A stretch of 64,000 bases of DNA. Origin: Sphingomonas sp. HMP9 (GTDB lineage Bacteria; Pseudomonadota; Alphaproteobacteria; Sphingomonadales; Sphingomonadaceae). This document shows positions 8,523 to 17,361 of the stretch, piece by piece. The notes beneath the pieces are model-generated. The model worked only from the letters and a program-made list of their open reading frames with translations. It was not told the DNA's origin and made no database searches. The number at the start of each line of letters is the position of its first letter. The stretch's first letter is position 1. A program made the position numbers and the translations under genes. Where the stretch lies: assembly GCF_013374115.1 (NCBI RefSeq), contig NZ_AP022673.1, forward strand, positions 2,442,001 through 2,506,000, in the 5' to 3' direction.

Positions 8523-9305
8523 ATGGACGCCACCACGCTGCCCCCGATCGAGGACGTAGAGCCGATTTCCGAGCCGCCGGTGAGCAACGGGTTGCAGGTC
8601 GTCTCGATCGCGAAGTCCTACGACAAGCGCGTCGTGCTGACCGACGTGTCGGTGTCGGTCGGGCGCGGCGAGGTCGTCGGACTGCTGGGGCCCAATGGCG
8701 CGGGCAAGACGACGTGCTTCTATTCGGTGATGGGACTGGTGAAGCCGGACTCGGGGCGGATCATGCTCGATGGCGAGGATATCACGAAGCTGCCGATGTA
8801 CCGGCGTGCGATCCTTGGCCTCGGCTATCTGCCGCAGGAGACATCGATCTTCCGCGGGCTCACGATCGAGAAGAACATTCTCACCGTGCTCGAACTGTCC
8901 GAGCCGGACAAGGCGGCGCGCCAGCGCAAACTCGACACGCTGCTCGAGGAATTCGGGCTGACCCGGTTGCGCGCTTCACCGGCGATGGCGTTGTCGGGCG
9001 GCGAGCGGCGGCGCGCGGAGATCGCGCGGGCGCTTGCGGCGGATCCGTCGATCATGCTCCTCGACGAGCCGTTCGCGGGGATCGATCCGATCTCGATCGC
9101 CGACATCCGCGACCTTGTGAAGGACCTGAAGCGCCGCGACATCGGCGTCTTGATCACCGACCACAACGTCCGCGAGACGCTGGAAATCGTCGATCGCGCG
9201 TACATCATCTATGACGGGCGCGTGCTGTTCTCCGGTTCGCCTGCCGAACTGGTCGCCGATGCGAACGTCCGCCGCCTGTATCTGGGCGAAGGCTTCTCGC
9301 TTTAA
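8523..9305 (+). CDS. lptB: LPS export ABC transporter ATP-binding protein LptB
   Basis: The 260-residue cytoplasmic ATPase powers LPS extraction by LptBFG. Walker A GPNGAGKT is at residues 56-63, the Q-loop at LPQETSIF, the ABC signature is LSGGERRR, and Walker B is IMLLDEPFAGIDP followed by the H-loop ITDHNV. About 20 extra N-terminal residues precede the domain. ATG 8523 is preferred, with GAGGG at 8510-8514, over an in-frame TTG at 8505. lptF/lptG are not in the window. rpoN follows after a repeat element, the same order as in many proteobacteria. Confidence 0.95.
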   Translation: MDATTLPPIEDVEPISEPPVSNGLQVVSIAKSYDKRVVLTDVSVSVGRGEVVGLLGPNGAGKTTCFYSVMGLVKPDSGRIMLDGEDITKLPMYRRAILGLGYLPQETSIFRGLTIEKNILTVLELSEPDKAARQRKLDTLLEEFGLTRLRASPAMALSGGERRRAEIARALAADPSIMLLDEPFAGIDPISIADIRDLVKDLKRRDIGVLITDHNVRETLEIVDRAYIIYDGRVLFSGSPAELVADANVRRLYLGEGFSL

Positions 9306-9318
9306 GTAAATTTCCATT

Positions 9319-9437
9319 CTCTCCCGCAAGGGGGAGGTAGCGCCACAGGCGACGGAGGGGGAGGACATGACACAGCGGTTGGCTCTTACCTCCCTCTCCG
9401 TCAGGCTATGTCTGCCACCTCCCCCTGGCGGGGGAGG
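9319..9437. repeat. Palindromic repeat, family R4 (CTCCCxxAGGGGGAG type)
   Basis: Two hairpin arms, CTCCCGCAAGGGGGAG at the left and CCTCCCCCTGGCGGGGGAGG at the right, enclose about 85 bp with further CTCCGTC/GACGGAG pairing. A related element lies at 19783-19934. It separates lptB from rpoN. Confidence 0.65.
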
Positions 9438-9476
9438 ATCGGTCAGCATCGACGACAACGACCCCGCTTTGGTATC

Positions 9477-11009
9477 ATGAGCCTCGCCCCTCGCCTGGAC
9501 ATTCGCCAGTCGCAGTCGCTGGTGATGACCCCGCAGCTCCAGCAGGCGATCAAGCTGTTGGCGCTGTCGAACCTGGAGATCGAGGGGTTCATCGCCGAAG
9601 AGGTCGAGCGCAATCCGCTGCTCGAAGCCAGCGCGGCCGAGGATGGCGACGCCCCCGACCGCGAACCGGTCGCCCAAGTGCGCGACGAGCGCGCGGCCGC
9701 CGACGAGCTGGTGGCAGGCACCGGCGATGGGGCCAGCGGGGGCGGCGAACCCGCACTCGACGTCGACTACGCCACCGAAAGCCACCAGCAGGACAGCGTC
9801 GCCGACGGCGGCAGCGGGATGGACGGCGCGCTCTCGATGACGGGCTCTAGCGCAGGCGGCGCAGGCGGCGCAGGCGGCGAGGACGCGCCCGATCTGGACG
9901 CGTTCGCCGATACCAGCCTCAGCCTCGCGGATCACCTGCTCGCACAGGCCGGTCCCGCGGTCCGCCACGAGGACGCATTCATCGCGGCGCACTTGATCGA
10001 CCAGATCGACGAGGCGGGCTATCTCACTGGTTCGCTGCTCGACATCGCCAACCGGCTCGGCGTGCCGCTGGTCCGAGTCGAGGCGGTGCTCGCGACGATC
10101 CAGACGTTCGACCCGACTGGCGTCGGCGCACGCGATCTTTCGGAATGCCTCGCATTGCAGGCGAAGGAGGCGGATCGCTACGACCCCTGCATGGCGCGGT
10201 TGATCGACAATCTCGACCTGCTCGCGCGCGGCGAACTGACGCGACTGAAGCGGATGTGCGACGTCGACGATGAGGACATGGCCGACATGATCCGCGAATT
10301 GCGCAGCTACGATCCGAAACCTGGCTGTCGCTACGGCGGCGAGCCTGCGCAGTCGGTGACGCCGGACCTGTTCGTCGCCCGAATCAACAATGGGACCAAG
10401 GCGGGCTGGGCGATCGAGATCAACGCCTCCACTTTGCCCCGCGTGCTGGTCAACCGCAGCTATTATACCGAGCTGTCGGGCGGGCAGCAGGACAAGGCGT
10501 CGAAGGCGTGGCTGAGCGATTGCCTCGCCAGCGCGAACTGGCTGGTGAAAGCGCTCGACCAGCGCCAGCGGACCATCATCAAGGTCGCGACCGAGATCGT
10601 GAAGCAGCAGGAGGCGTTCTTCCTGAAGGGCGTCGCGCATCTCCGCCCGCTGACATTGCGCCAGGTGGCGGACGCGATCGAGATGCACGAATCGACCGTC
10701 AGCCGGGTCACGAGCAACAAATACGTCTCGTGCGCGCGCGGACTGTACGAGCTGAAATACTTCTTCACGAGCGCGATCCAGTCGGCGGACGGTGGCGAGG
10801 CGGTGTCGGCGCAGGCGGTGAAGTCGGCGATCCGGGCGCTGATCGACACCGAAGGCGCCAAGATCCTATCCGATGACACCTTAGTCGAGTTGCTTAACGC
10901 GAAAGGCTTCGACATCGCGCGAAGGACCGTGGCGAAATACCGCGAAGCATTGGGGATCGGAAGCTCCGTACAACGCCGTCGGGCCCGTACACTAGAGGGT
11001 GCCGGCTAA
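9477..11009 (+). CDS. rpoN: RNA polymerase sigma-54 factor
   Basis: The 510-residue protein is RpoN. Region I (SLVMTPQLQQAIKLLALSN) is at the N-terminus, an acidic, Gly-rich region II covers about 50-150, then the core-binding domain and HTH follow, and the RpoN box ARRTVAKYREALGI lies near the end (about 490). It directs core polymerase to -24/-12 promoters and needs an AAA+ activator. ATG 9477 starts the conserved region I; upstream in-frame codons come from a repeat. The flagellar part of the window holds at least four good sigma-54 sites and an activator gene (56578). Confidence 0.96.
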   Translation: MSLAPRLDIRQSQSLVMTPQLQQAIKLLALSNLEIEGFIAEEVERNPLLEASAAEDGDAPDREPVAQVRDERAAADELVAGTGDGASGGGEPALDVDYATESHQQDSVADGGSGMDGALSMTGSSAGGAGGAGGEDAPDLDAFADTSLSLADHLLAQAGPAVRHEDAFIAAHLIDQIDEAGYLTGSLLDIANRLGVPLVRVEAVLATIQTFDPTGVGARDLSECLALQAKEADRYDPCMARLIDNLDLLARGELTRLKRMCDVDDEDMADMIRELRSYDPKPGCRYGGEPAQSVTPDLFVARINNGTKAGWAIEINASTLPRVLVNRSYYTELSGGQQDKASKAWLSDCLASANWLVKALDQRQRTIIKVATEIVKQQEAFFLKGVAHLRPLTLRQVADAIEMHESTVSRVTSNKYVSCARGLYELKYFFTSAIQSADGGEAVSAQAVKSAIRALIDTEGAKILSDDTLVELLNAKGFDIARRTVAKYREALGIGSSVQRRRARTLEGAG

Positions 11010-11070
11010 GCTTGCGTTTCGTCACGATAGGCTTAGCATCGGCCTCGTCATCTCGGGGGGGCCCAGAACG

Positions 11071-12477
11071 ATGTACGACCAAGCCGCACGCGACTTAGGC
11101 AGCACGGAAGCTGAAGCGACAATCTTGCGGGCGACGGAGCCGGACGGCGCACCCCGTATCGCGGTTCTCGACATCCTTCGCGGGATCGCCATCCTCGGTA
11201 TCTTGTTCATGAACATCAACGACATGGGCGGTTCGCTCTGGGCGTCGTTCGGCAATGTCCGGCATCTCGGCTGGAGCCAGGCCGACCAGATCGCCTGGTG
11301 GTTGCGCGAGGTGATCGCGAACGGCACTGCGCGCTGCATGCTCGAACTGCTGTTCGGTGCGGGGATGGTGATCCTCACCGACCGCGCCGCGCTCAGCGTC
11401 GGCCAGCGAGTCGTGATGAAGCGCTATTATCTGCGCGACGTGCTGCTGCTCGGGTTCGGAATAGTCCACCTCTTCATCCTGTTGTGGCCCGGCGACATTC
11501 TCCACAGCTATGCGATCGCCGCATTGGCCGCGTTCCTGTTCCGGCGGCTGCGGCCGCGCTGGCTGATCACGATCGGACTGGTCGCTGCCGTCGCACAGCT
11601 CGGCGGTGCAGGATATTTCGCCTATTACCAGCCGCTGCAGGCGCGCGCGCAGGTCAGCGCGATCAACGCCGCGCGCGCCGCGGGTCGACCGGTCACAGCG
11701 GACGATCGGAAGCTGCTCGCCAAGGTCGCGACTGCCGACGCCAAGCGCGCGAAAAGCAAGGCCGACCGGCAAGCGAGGGTCGTCGCCGAGGACAAGGCGC
11801 GTACCGGTAGCTTTGCGACATGGGCGGCGATGCAGTGGAGCGTCACGGTCTATCTCCAGTCGCAAGGGTTCGAGCTGGTGGTGTTCTGGGAAGCCGTCAG
11901 CGTCATGCTGATCGGTGCCGCTCTCTACAAGCTTGGCATCCTGCAAGGCGCTCGATCGCGCGGCTTTTACCTGCGCATGATGCTGGTCGCCTATGCCATC
12001 GCCATTCCGCTGCGGATCGTCGGCGCGATCGAACAGACACGGTTCGACGATGCACCGCAAACGATATGGGCCACCGTCGAAGTCGCGCGCGAGGCGATGA
12101 CGCTCGGTCATGTCGGCGCAGTCTGCCTGCTGGTCGGCACGGGGTTCGGCGCCACGCTGTTGCGGCCGTTCATCGCGGCCGGCCGGACCGCGCTGTCGAT
12201 CTACATCCTCCAGACGATCGTCTGCCTGTGGATCCTGTTCCCGCCGTTCGGCCTCGCGCTATACGGCATGCTCGGCTGGGCCGGACTGATGGCGACCGCG
12301 CTGGCCATCAATATCGGGCTGTTGCTGCTCGCCAACGCCTATGTCCGTAGGTTCGACATCGCCCCGGTGGAATGGGCATGGCGATCGTTGGCGGAGGGAC
12401 GCGCGCTGCCGTGGCGTAAGGTGTCATCGCCGCCGCTCTCCGGAGCTTTGCACCGCCTCAAAGGGGGCGGGACTTAG
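11071..12477 (+). CDS. DUF418 (YeiB-like) membrane protein
   Basis: A polytopic inner-membrane protein of 468 residues with about ten helices. RIAVLDILRGIAILGILFMN near residue 30 and the C-terminal domain rich in GRTALSIYILQ match the DUF418/YeiB family, whose function is not known and which is related to acyltransferase-3-type proteins. A charged Lys/Arg/Asp-rich stretch (about 210-250) forms a soluble insert. ATG 11071 is the first ATG after a G-rich site (11055-11061); a start at 10999 overlapping rpoN is possible. Its stop overlaps the stop of the convergent exonuclease gene by 2 bases. Confidence 0.75.
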   Translation: MYDQAARDLGSTEAEATILRATEPDGAPRIAVLDILRGIAILGILFMNINDMGGSLWASFGNVRHLGWSQADQIAWWLREVIANGTARCMLELLFGAGMVILTDRAALSVGQRVVMKRYYLRDVLLLGFGIVHLFILLWPGDILHSYAIAALAAFLFRRLRPRWLITIGLVAAVAQLGGAGYFAYYQPLQARAQVSAINAARAAGRPVTADDRKLLAKVATADAKRAKSKADRQARVVAEDKARTGSFATWAAMQWSVTVYLQSQGFELVVFWEAVSVMLIGAALYKLGILQGARSRGFYLRMMLVAYAIAIPLRIVGAIEQTRFDDAPQTIWATVEVAREAMTLGHVGAVCLLVGTGFGATLLRPFIAAGRTALSIYILQTIVCLWILFPPFGLALYGMLGWAGLMATALAINIGLLLLANAYVRRFDIAPVEWAWRSLAEGRALPWRKVSSPPLSGALHRLKGGGT

Positions 12478-13472
12478 TCGTCCTCGTCTTCGAACCCGAC
12501 CAGTGCGAGCGCGCGCGCTTTGATCTGGCGGGTCATGCACCAATGGACCAGCGCGTCCTCGCGGCCGTGCGTCACCCACACTTCCTTGGGCGCGATCTCG
12601 GTCAGCGTGGTGATGAGTTCGTCCCAGTCGGCATGATCACTGAGGATCAGCGGGAGCTCGACGTTCTTCTGGCGGGCACGGCCCCGGACCCGCATCCAGC
12701 CGCTTGCCATCGCGGTGATCGGATCGGGCAGCCGCCGCGACCAGCGATCGTTGAGCGCACCCGGCGGACACATCACGACGTGGCCCGCCATGTCCGCTTT
12801 CTTGGCATCGGCGACGGGGAGGAGTTCGCCGAGCCGCACGCCGTGATCGGCATACAGGTCGCATAGCCGTTGGAGCGCGCCGTGAATGTAGATCGGCGCG
12901 TCATGGCCGCGCTCGCGCAGTTCGGCGATCACGCGCTGCGCCTTGCCGAGCGCATAGGCACCGACGACGACGCAGCGATCCGGATTGGCGTGGAGCGCAG
13001 CAATCAGCTTGTCGATCTCGTCGCCGGTGTTGGGGTGGCGGAAGACCGGCAGGCCGAACGTCGCCTCCGTGATGAACACGTCGCATTTGATGGGTTCGAA
13101 CGGCGTGCAGGTCGGGTCCGCGCGCCGTTTGTAATCGCCCGAGACGACGATCCGCTCGCCGCGGTAGTCGAGCACGATCTGTGCGGAGCCGAGCACGTGG
13201 CCGGCGGGCACGAAGCCGATATCGACCTCGCCCATCCGGATCGTCTCGCCGTACGCGACCGGGTTGCCGGCTTGCGGACCGTAGCGCGCATCCATGATCG
13301 CAAGCGTTTCGGGCGTCGCCCACACCGCCTCGTGACCGCCGCGCGCGTGATCGGCATGGCCGTGCGTAACGAGCGCTTTCGCGGTCGGGATCGAGGGGTC
13401 GATCCATGCGTCGATCGGCTTGACGAGAATGCCGTGCGGATGCGGTTCGAGCCAGTCGCCGAGTTTTGCCAT
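12474..13472 (-). CDS. Ligase-associated DNA damage response exonuclease (MBL/beta-CASP)
   Basis: The 332-residue protein has a metallo-beta-lactamase core with THGHADH (HGHADH at residues 37-42), a later SGDYKRRADP and a C-terminal SDHADWDEL/THGRED section. This is the SNM1/CPSF-like exonuclease fold. The family is found next to the damage-response ligase, Lhr-like helicase and PdeM, and acts on DNA ends. The helicase gene is 1.2 kb away in divergent orientation and the ligase 9 kb away. The start at 13472 (MAKLGDW) begins the conserved region. It is convergent with the DUF418 gene and their stop codons overlap. Confidence 0.88.
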   Translation of the reverse strand: MAKLGDWLEPHPHGILVKPIDAWIDPSIPTAKALVTHGHADHARGGHEAVWATPETLAIMDARYGPQAGNPVAYGETIRMGEVDIGFVPAGHVLGSAQIVLDYRGERIVVSGDYKRRADPTCTPFEPIKCDVFITEATFGLPVFRHPNTGDEIDKLIAALHANPDRCVVVGAYALGKAQRVIAELRERGHDAPIYIHGALQRLCDLYADHGVRLGELLPVADAKKADMAGHVVMCPPGALNDRWSRRLPDPITAMASGWMRVRGRARQKNVELPLILSDHADWDELITTLTEIAPKEVWVTHGREDALVHWCMTRQIKARALALVGFEDEDD

Positions 13473-13610
13473 GCGGGGGTAACGCGTGGACCGGGGGTGC
13501 GGTGCCGTAATCGCGTCGCCGCGCCGCGCCGATCGGCATGAGCGGTCTGCGTGCGCGCACGGGAGGAAAGGATGATGGCGGCGGTTAGAAGGCTGCGCGT
13601 TGCTCAAGTC

Positions 13611-13690
13611 CCGTTATCCTGACGCACGTCAGGACCCAGCCGCAAGGAGCCGCGCTCGTGACCCTGGATCCTGACTTTCGTCAGGATGAC
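13611..13690. repeat. REP-like paired palindrome, family R2
   Basis: Two facing palindromes, CCTGACGCACGTCAGG and CCTGACTTTCGTCAGG, lie about 40 bp apart. The same layout occurs at 13847, 22784 and 50316. Confidence 0.8.
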
Positions 13691-13739
13691 GAAGAGGCGG
13701 CGGCGCGTACGGTCTCGTGACCGTACCAAAGGGCGGCGA

Positions 13740-13813
13740 GACGGTGAGACGGCGCGACGCCGACGGCGCGACCGCAGGACGGCGGGACGGCAGGACGGCG
13801 CGACGGCGCGATG
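13740..13813. repeat. Degenerate short tandem repeat (about 8-bp unit GGACGGCG)
   Basis: Variants of GACGGCGC/GGACGGCG recur around nine times in 74 bp between two R2 elements. It does not encode a convincing protein. It may vary in copy number between strains. Confidence 0.6.
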
Positions 13814-13846
13814 CGGCGGGGTTCCAAGATGCCGTCCCATCCAAGC

Positions 13847-13930
13847 CCCGTCATCCTGACGAAAGTCAGGATCCAGAGCCCTATACGCCCGCGCTTGTGA
13901 CCTTGGGTCCTGGCTTTCGTCAGGATGACG
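13847..13930. repeat. REP-like paired palindrome, family R2
   Basis: CCTGACGAAAGTCAGG and CCTGGCTTTCGTCAGG face each other across about 40 bp. It lies 65 bp beyond the stop of the secreted hypothetical gene. Confidence 0.8.
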
Positions 13931-13995
13931 CACGAGGGGCGGCCGGCGGCGCACGCCAGGCCGGGTGGTGCCCCGGGCCTATCGCCGCGCTCACG

Positions 13996-14601
13996 TTACC
14001 GGCGCGTGCCGACCTTGATCGTCGCCAGGATCGCGTCCATTCGCGCCGCCGCGACGGCCTGGGTCGGCGCATTGCGGCTAGCCGGCGCTGCCGCCTTCAC
14101 CGCGTAGGTGACGCGGTCGATCGCGTAGCAGGCGCCGTTGATGACGCTGCGCAGGTTGGTTGCGCTGACCTGCTGGCTCATGCCCGCGTCGCCATTGGTG
14201 TAGACGGTCCAGCGGTGGCCGCCGAGCATCCGGTTGGGGAGCCGCCTTGCACTGCCCGACACCATTCCCGCAGTGCCGCAGGTGGCGACCACCGCAGCGC
14301 TGCGACTGAAGCCGACCTGGAGCAGCTCGGTCACCTGGCCCTTGCCGTCGGTCGGCTTGGCGACCTGCCAGAAGCGGACGATGCCGACGCCGCGCCCGAC
14401 CGGGGCGCCGTCCCACATCTGTCGCCAGCCGCGGTTCATAAGCGGGCGGCCGGCGAAATTGCGCGTCGGCGTCAGGTTGGAGGCGTAGGACAGGCGGACG
14501 TTGCCGCCTGCGCCGACGAACGACTTGTCGGCGGCGGTGGCATTGGCGAAGGGCAGGAGTGCAAGCAACGGTAGCGGCAGAAGATAGCGAAAAAGCGACA
14601 C
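13996..14601 (-). CDS. Secreted hypothetical protein, 201 aa
   Basis: I do not recognise the family. A clear signal peptide (hydrophobic residues 5-22, cleavage after NATAA) is followed by a mature domain of about 175 residues with two cysteines (C110 and C158 approximately) that could form a disulphide in the periplasm. The order of aromatic and Gly residues (RGWRQMWDG, IVRFWQV) suggests a beta-rich fold. It is divergent from the helicase gene; an in-frame upstream extension of the helicase would overlap it. Codon use is normal for the window. Confidence 0.7.
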   Translation of the reverse strand: MSLFRYLLPLPLLALLPFANATAADKSFVGAGGNVRLSYASNLTPTRNFAGRPLMNRGWRQMWDGAPVGRGVGIVRFWQVAKPTDGKGQVTELLQVGFSRSAAVVATCGTAGMVSGSARRLPNRMLGGHRWTVYTNGDAGMSQQVSATNLRSVINGACYAIDRVTYAVKAAAPASRNAPTQAVAAARMDAILATIKVGTRR

Positions 14602-14684
14602 CGATTGTCTTTCACAACAGAGCTCTAACCGAAATGCCGGTCGTTACGCGTGCGGTCCATAGCGGTGCGGCGCGATGCCCCCAT

Positions 14685-17117
14685 ATGACGACGATGCGTG
14701 AACAGGCCGTGAGCGACCTTCCCCTCCCCTTGGAAAACTGGTTCGCGACGCGGGGATGGCGTCCGCGGCGGCATCAGCGCGAGATGCTGGCGGAAGGCCG
14801 TGCGGGGCATCACGCGCTGCTGGTGGCGGCGACGGGCGCGGGCAAGACGCTCGCGGGGTTCCTGCCGACGCTCGCCGAGCTGATCGAGGCGCCCACCGCG
14901 GGGCTGCACACGCTCTACGTCTCGCCGTTGAAGGCGCTGGCGGTCGACGTGCAGCGCAACCTGCTGACACCGATCGACGAGATGGGGCTCGACATCCGCG
15001 TCGAGACTCGCACCGGCGACACCCCCTCGGACCGCAAGGCGCGGCAACGGATCAAGCCGCCGCAGATCCTGCTCACGACCCCTGAGTCGTTGTCGCTGCT
15101 GCTGAGCTATCCAGACAGCATCACGATGTTCGACACGCTCCGCACGATCGTCGTCGACGAGGTCCATGCGTTCGCGACCGGCAAGCGCGGCGATCTGCTG
15201 TCGCTGTGCATGGCCAGGTTGCAGAAAATCTCGCCGGGGATGCGCCGCGTCGCGCTGTCGGCGACGGTCGCGGATGCCGACGGCTATCGCGCTTGGCTCG
15301 CCCCCGACGGCGATATCGACCAGGTCGCGATGGTGCGCGGCGAGCCCGGCGCGGATCCGAACATAGCGATCCTGCTGCCCGAGGGGCGCGTGCCGTGGTC
15401 GGGGCATTCGGGCCGCTATGCCGCCGCGCAGGTGATGGCGGAGATCGAGGCGCACGAGACCTCGATCGTGTTCTGCAACACGCGGAGTCTTGCCGAGCTG
15501 ATCTTTCAGGATCTGTGGAAGGTGAATGCCGGCAATCTGCCGATCGGCGTGCATCACGGGAGTCTTGCCAAGGAGGCACGGCGCAAGGTCGAGAACGCGA
15601 TGGCCGAGGGCAAGCTGCGCGCGCTGGTCGCGACGTCGAGCCTCGACCTCGGCGTCGACTGGGGCAATGTCGATTGCGTGATCCAGATGGGCGCGCCGAA
15701 GGGATCGTCGCGGCTGTTGCAGCGGATCGGACGCGCCAATCACCGGCTCGACGAATCGTCCGAGGCGATCGTCGTGCCGGGCAACCGCTTCGAATATCTC
15801 GAGGCACGCGCGGCGCTCGACGCGGTCGAGGCGGGCGAACTCGATTCGGATATCTTCCGGGTGGGCGCGCTCGACGTGCTGGCGCAGCATGTGATGGCGT
15901 GCGCCTGCGCGGCGCCGTTCCGCGAGGCCGACCTGCTCGACGAGATCCGCTCCGCGCTCCCCTATTCCGCGCTGCCGACCGAGACGTTCGAGCGCGTGCT
16001 GCACTTCATCAGCGACGGCGGCTATTCGCTGAAGGCCTATGACCGGTTCAAGCGGCTGACCAAGGACGCGGATGGCACGTGGCGGGTCAGCCACCCCAAA
16101 TTCATCGGCCAGCACCGGCTGAACGCGGGGATCATCGTCGAGGCGACGATGCTGAACGTGCGGTTCGGCAATGGCCGCGTGCTGGGTCGTGTCGAGGAGG
16201 CGTTCGCAGCCCAGCTGAGCCACGGCGACACGTTCTTCTTCGCGGGGCTCAGCCTCGAGGTGATGAAGATTGACCTCGAGGATCTGGTGGTGCGCGCGAC
16301 GTCGAAGCCGGCGCGGATCCCGACTTATGGCGGCAGCCGGATGCCGCTGTCGACCAACCTGGCCGACCGGGTCCGCGGGTTCCTCGCGCATCCCGGCGAC
16401 TGGGCGCGGTTTCCCGACGACGTGCGCGAATGGCTGGAGATGCAGGCGTATCGATCGGTGATGCCCGAGCCCGGTCAGTTGCTGGTCGAAACGTTCCCGC
16501 GCGAGGGGCGGCATTACATGGTCGCGTATAGCTTCGAGGGGTGGAACGCGCATCAGTCGCTCGGCATGCTGATCACGCGGCGGATGGAGACGCAGGGGCT
16601 CAAACCACTCGGCTTCGTCGCCAATGATTACGCGCTGGCGGTGTTTGGGCTGGAGAAGATCACGGATCCGGCGGCTTTGTTCTCGGCGGATATTCTCGAG
16701 CATGAATTCGTCGAATGGGTGCAGCAATCGCACCTGCTCAAGCGCGCGTTCCGCGAGGTGGCGGTGATCGGCGGGCTGGTAGAGCGGCAACATCCGGGCA
16801 AGCGCAAGACCGGCAAGCAGGTGACGTTCTCGACCGACCTGATCTACGATGTGCTGCGCAAATATGAGCCGACGCATCTGTTGCTGGAGGCGGCGTGGGC
16901 GGATGCGCGCGCGCGGATGACCGATGTCGGGCGGCTGGCGTCGCTGCTCGACCGCGCGGCGGCGACGATGGTGCATGTCGATCTCGAGCGCGTGACGCCG
17001 TTGGCAGTGCCGGTGCTGACGCTGATCGGGCGCGAGAAGGTGGCGACGAGCAGTTCGGACGACGCGCTGCTGATCGAGGCGGAGGCGATGATCGCGGATG
17101 CTATGCGGCGGGATTGA
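14685..17117 (+). CDS. Ligase-associated DNA damage response DEXH helicase (Lhr core)
   Basis: This 810-residue protein is an Lhr-type superfamily 2 helicase. Walker A TGAGKT is at residues 50-55, the DEVH box near 160, and a SAT motif and RIGRANHR (motif VI) follow. After the two RecA domains come the winged-helix and Lhr-core C-terminal domains. Bacterial Lhr-core helicases move 3'-5' on ssDNA and are linked with the ligase, exonuclease and PdeM. The start is uncertain: ATG 14685, ATG 14694 or GTG 14709. The longer frame from 14559 would overlap the divergent gene and is unlikely. Confidence 0.9.
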   Translation: MTTMREQAVSDLPLPLENWFATRGWRPRRHQREMLAEGRAGHHALLVAATGAGKTLAGFLPTLAELIEAPTAGLHTLYVSPLKALAVDVQRNLLTPIDEMGLDIRVETRTGDTPSDRKARQRIKPPQILLTTPESLSLLLSYPDSITMFDTLRTIVVDEVHAFATGKRGDLLSLCMARLQKISPGMRRVALSATVADADGYRAWLAPDGDIDQVAMVRGEPGADPNIAILLPEGRVPWSGHSGRYAAAQVMAEIEAHETSIVFCNTRSLAELIFQDLWKVNAGNLPIGVHHGSLAKEARRKVENAMAEGKLRALVATSSLDLGVDWGNVDCVIQMGAPKGSSRLLQRIGRANHRLDESSEAIVVPGNRFEYLEARAALDAVEAGELDSDIFRVGALDVLAQHVMACACAAPFREADLLDEIRSALPYSALPTETFERVLHFISDGGYSLKAYDRFKRLTKDADGTWRVSHPKFIGQHRLNAGIIVEATMLNVRFGNGRVLGRVEEAFAAQLSHGDTFFFAGLSLEVMKIDLEDLVVRATSKPARIPTYGGSRMPLSTNLADRVRGFLAHPGDWARFPDDVREWLEMQAYRSVMPEPGQLLVETFPREGRHYMVAYSFEGWNAHQSLGMLITRRMETQGLKPLGFVANDYALAVFGLEKITDPAALFSADILEHEFVEWVQQSHLLKRAFREVAVIGGLVERQHPGKRKTGKQVTFSTDLIYDVLRKYEPTHLLLEAAWADARARMTDVGRLASLLDRAAATMVHVDLERVTPLAVPVLTLIGREKVATSSSDDALLIEAEAMIADAMRRD

Positions 17118-17181
17118 GGGGGGCGACATTCCCTCACAACCACCCCGCCGGCCTCATAACCCACTATCCCGGCCTCATAAT

Positions 17182-17290
17182 CCCCCACCCCGGCGAAGGC
17201 CGGGGCCCAGTGAGAAAGGTGGTCGTAACAGAGGTCCGCGCTCCATGAGCAACGTCCCCCAACTGGGCCCCGGCCTTCGCCGGGGTGGTG
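17182..17290. repeat. Palindromic repeat, family R3 (CCCCGGCGAAGGCCGGGG)
   Basis: Two hairpins of the type CCCCGGCGAAGGCCGGGG flank about 60 bp, and the outer arms (CCACCCCGGCG...CGCCGGGGTGG) pair with each other. Related copies are at 27821-27920 and 47562-47664. It sits between the helicase gene and the protease gene. Confidence 0.8.
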
Positions 17291-17361
17291 ATATTTACAG
17301 GTTCGTTCTCCCCGAATAACCACAGTTGCGCGCGCATGAAATGGGGCGCAGCATTTGCAGC

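Larger units (their letters stand above)
13473..13995. other. Repeat-filled intergenic region
   Basis: About 520 bp with no convincing gene. It holds two family-R2 elements (13611-13690, 13847-13930) separated by a short-unit tandem repeat (13740-13813). ORFs here are frame artefacts of the GC-rich repeats. Confidence 0.7.

Noticed and set aside
13740..13813. Tandem repeat as a CRISPR array
   Set aside because: Units are about 8 bp, degenerate and without spacers.
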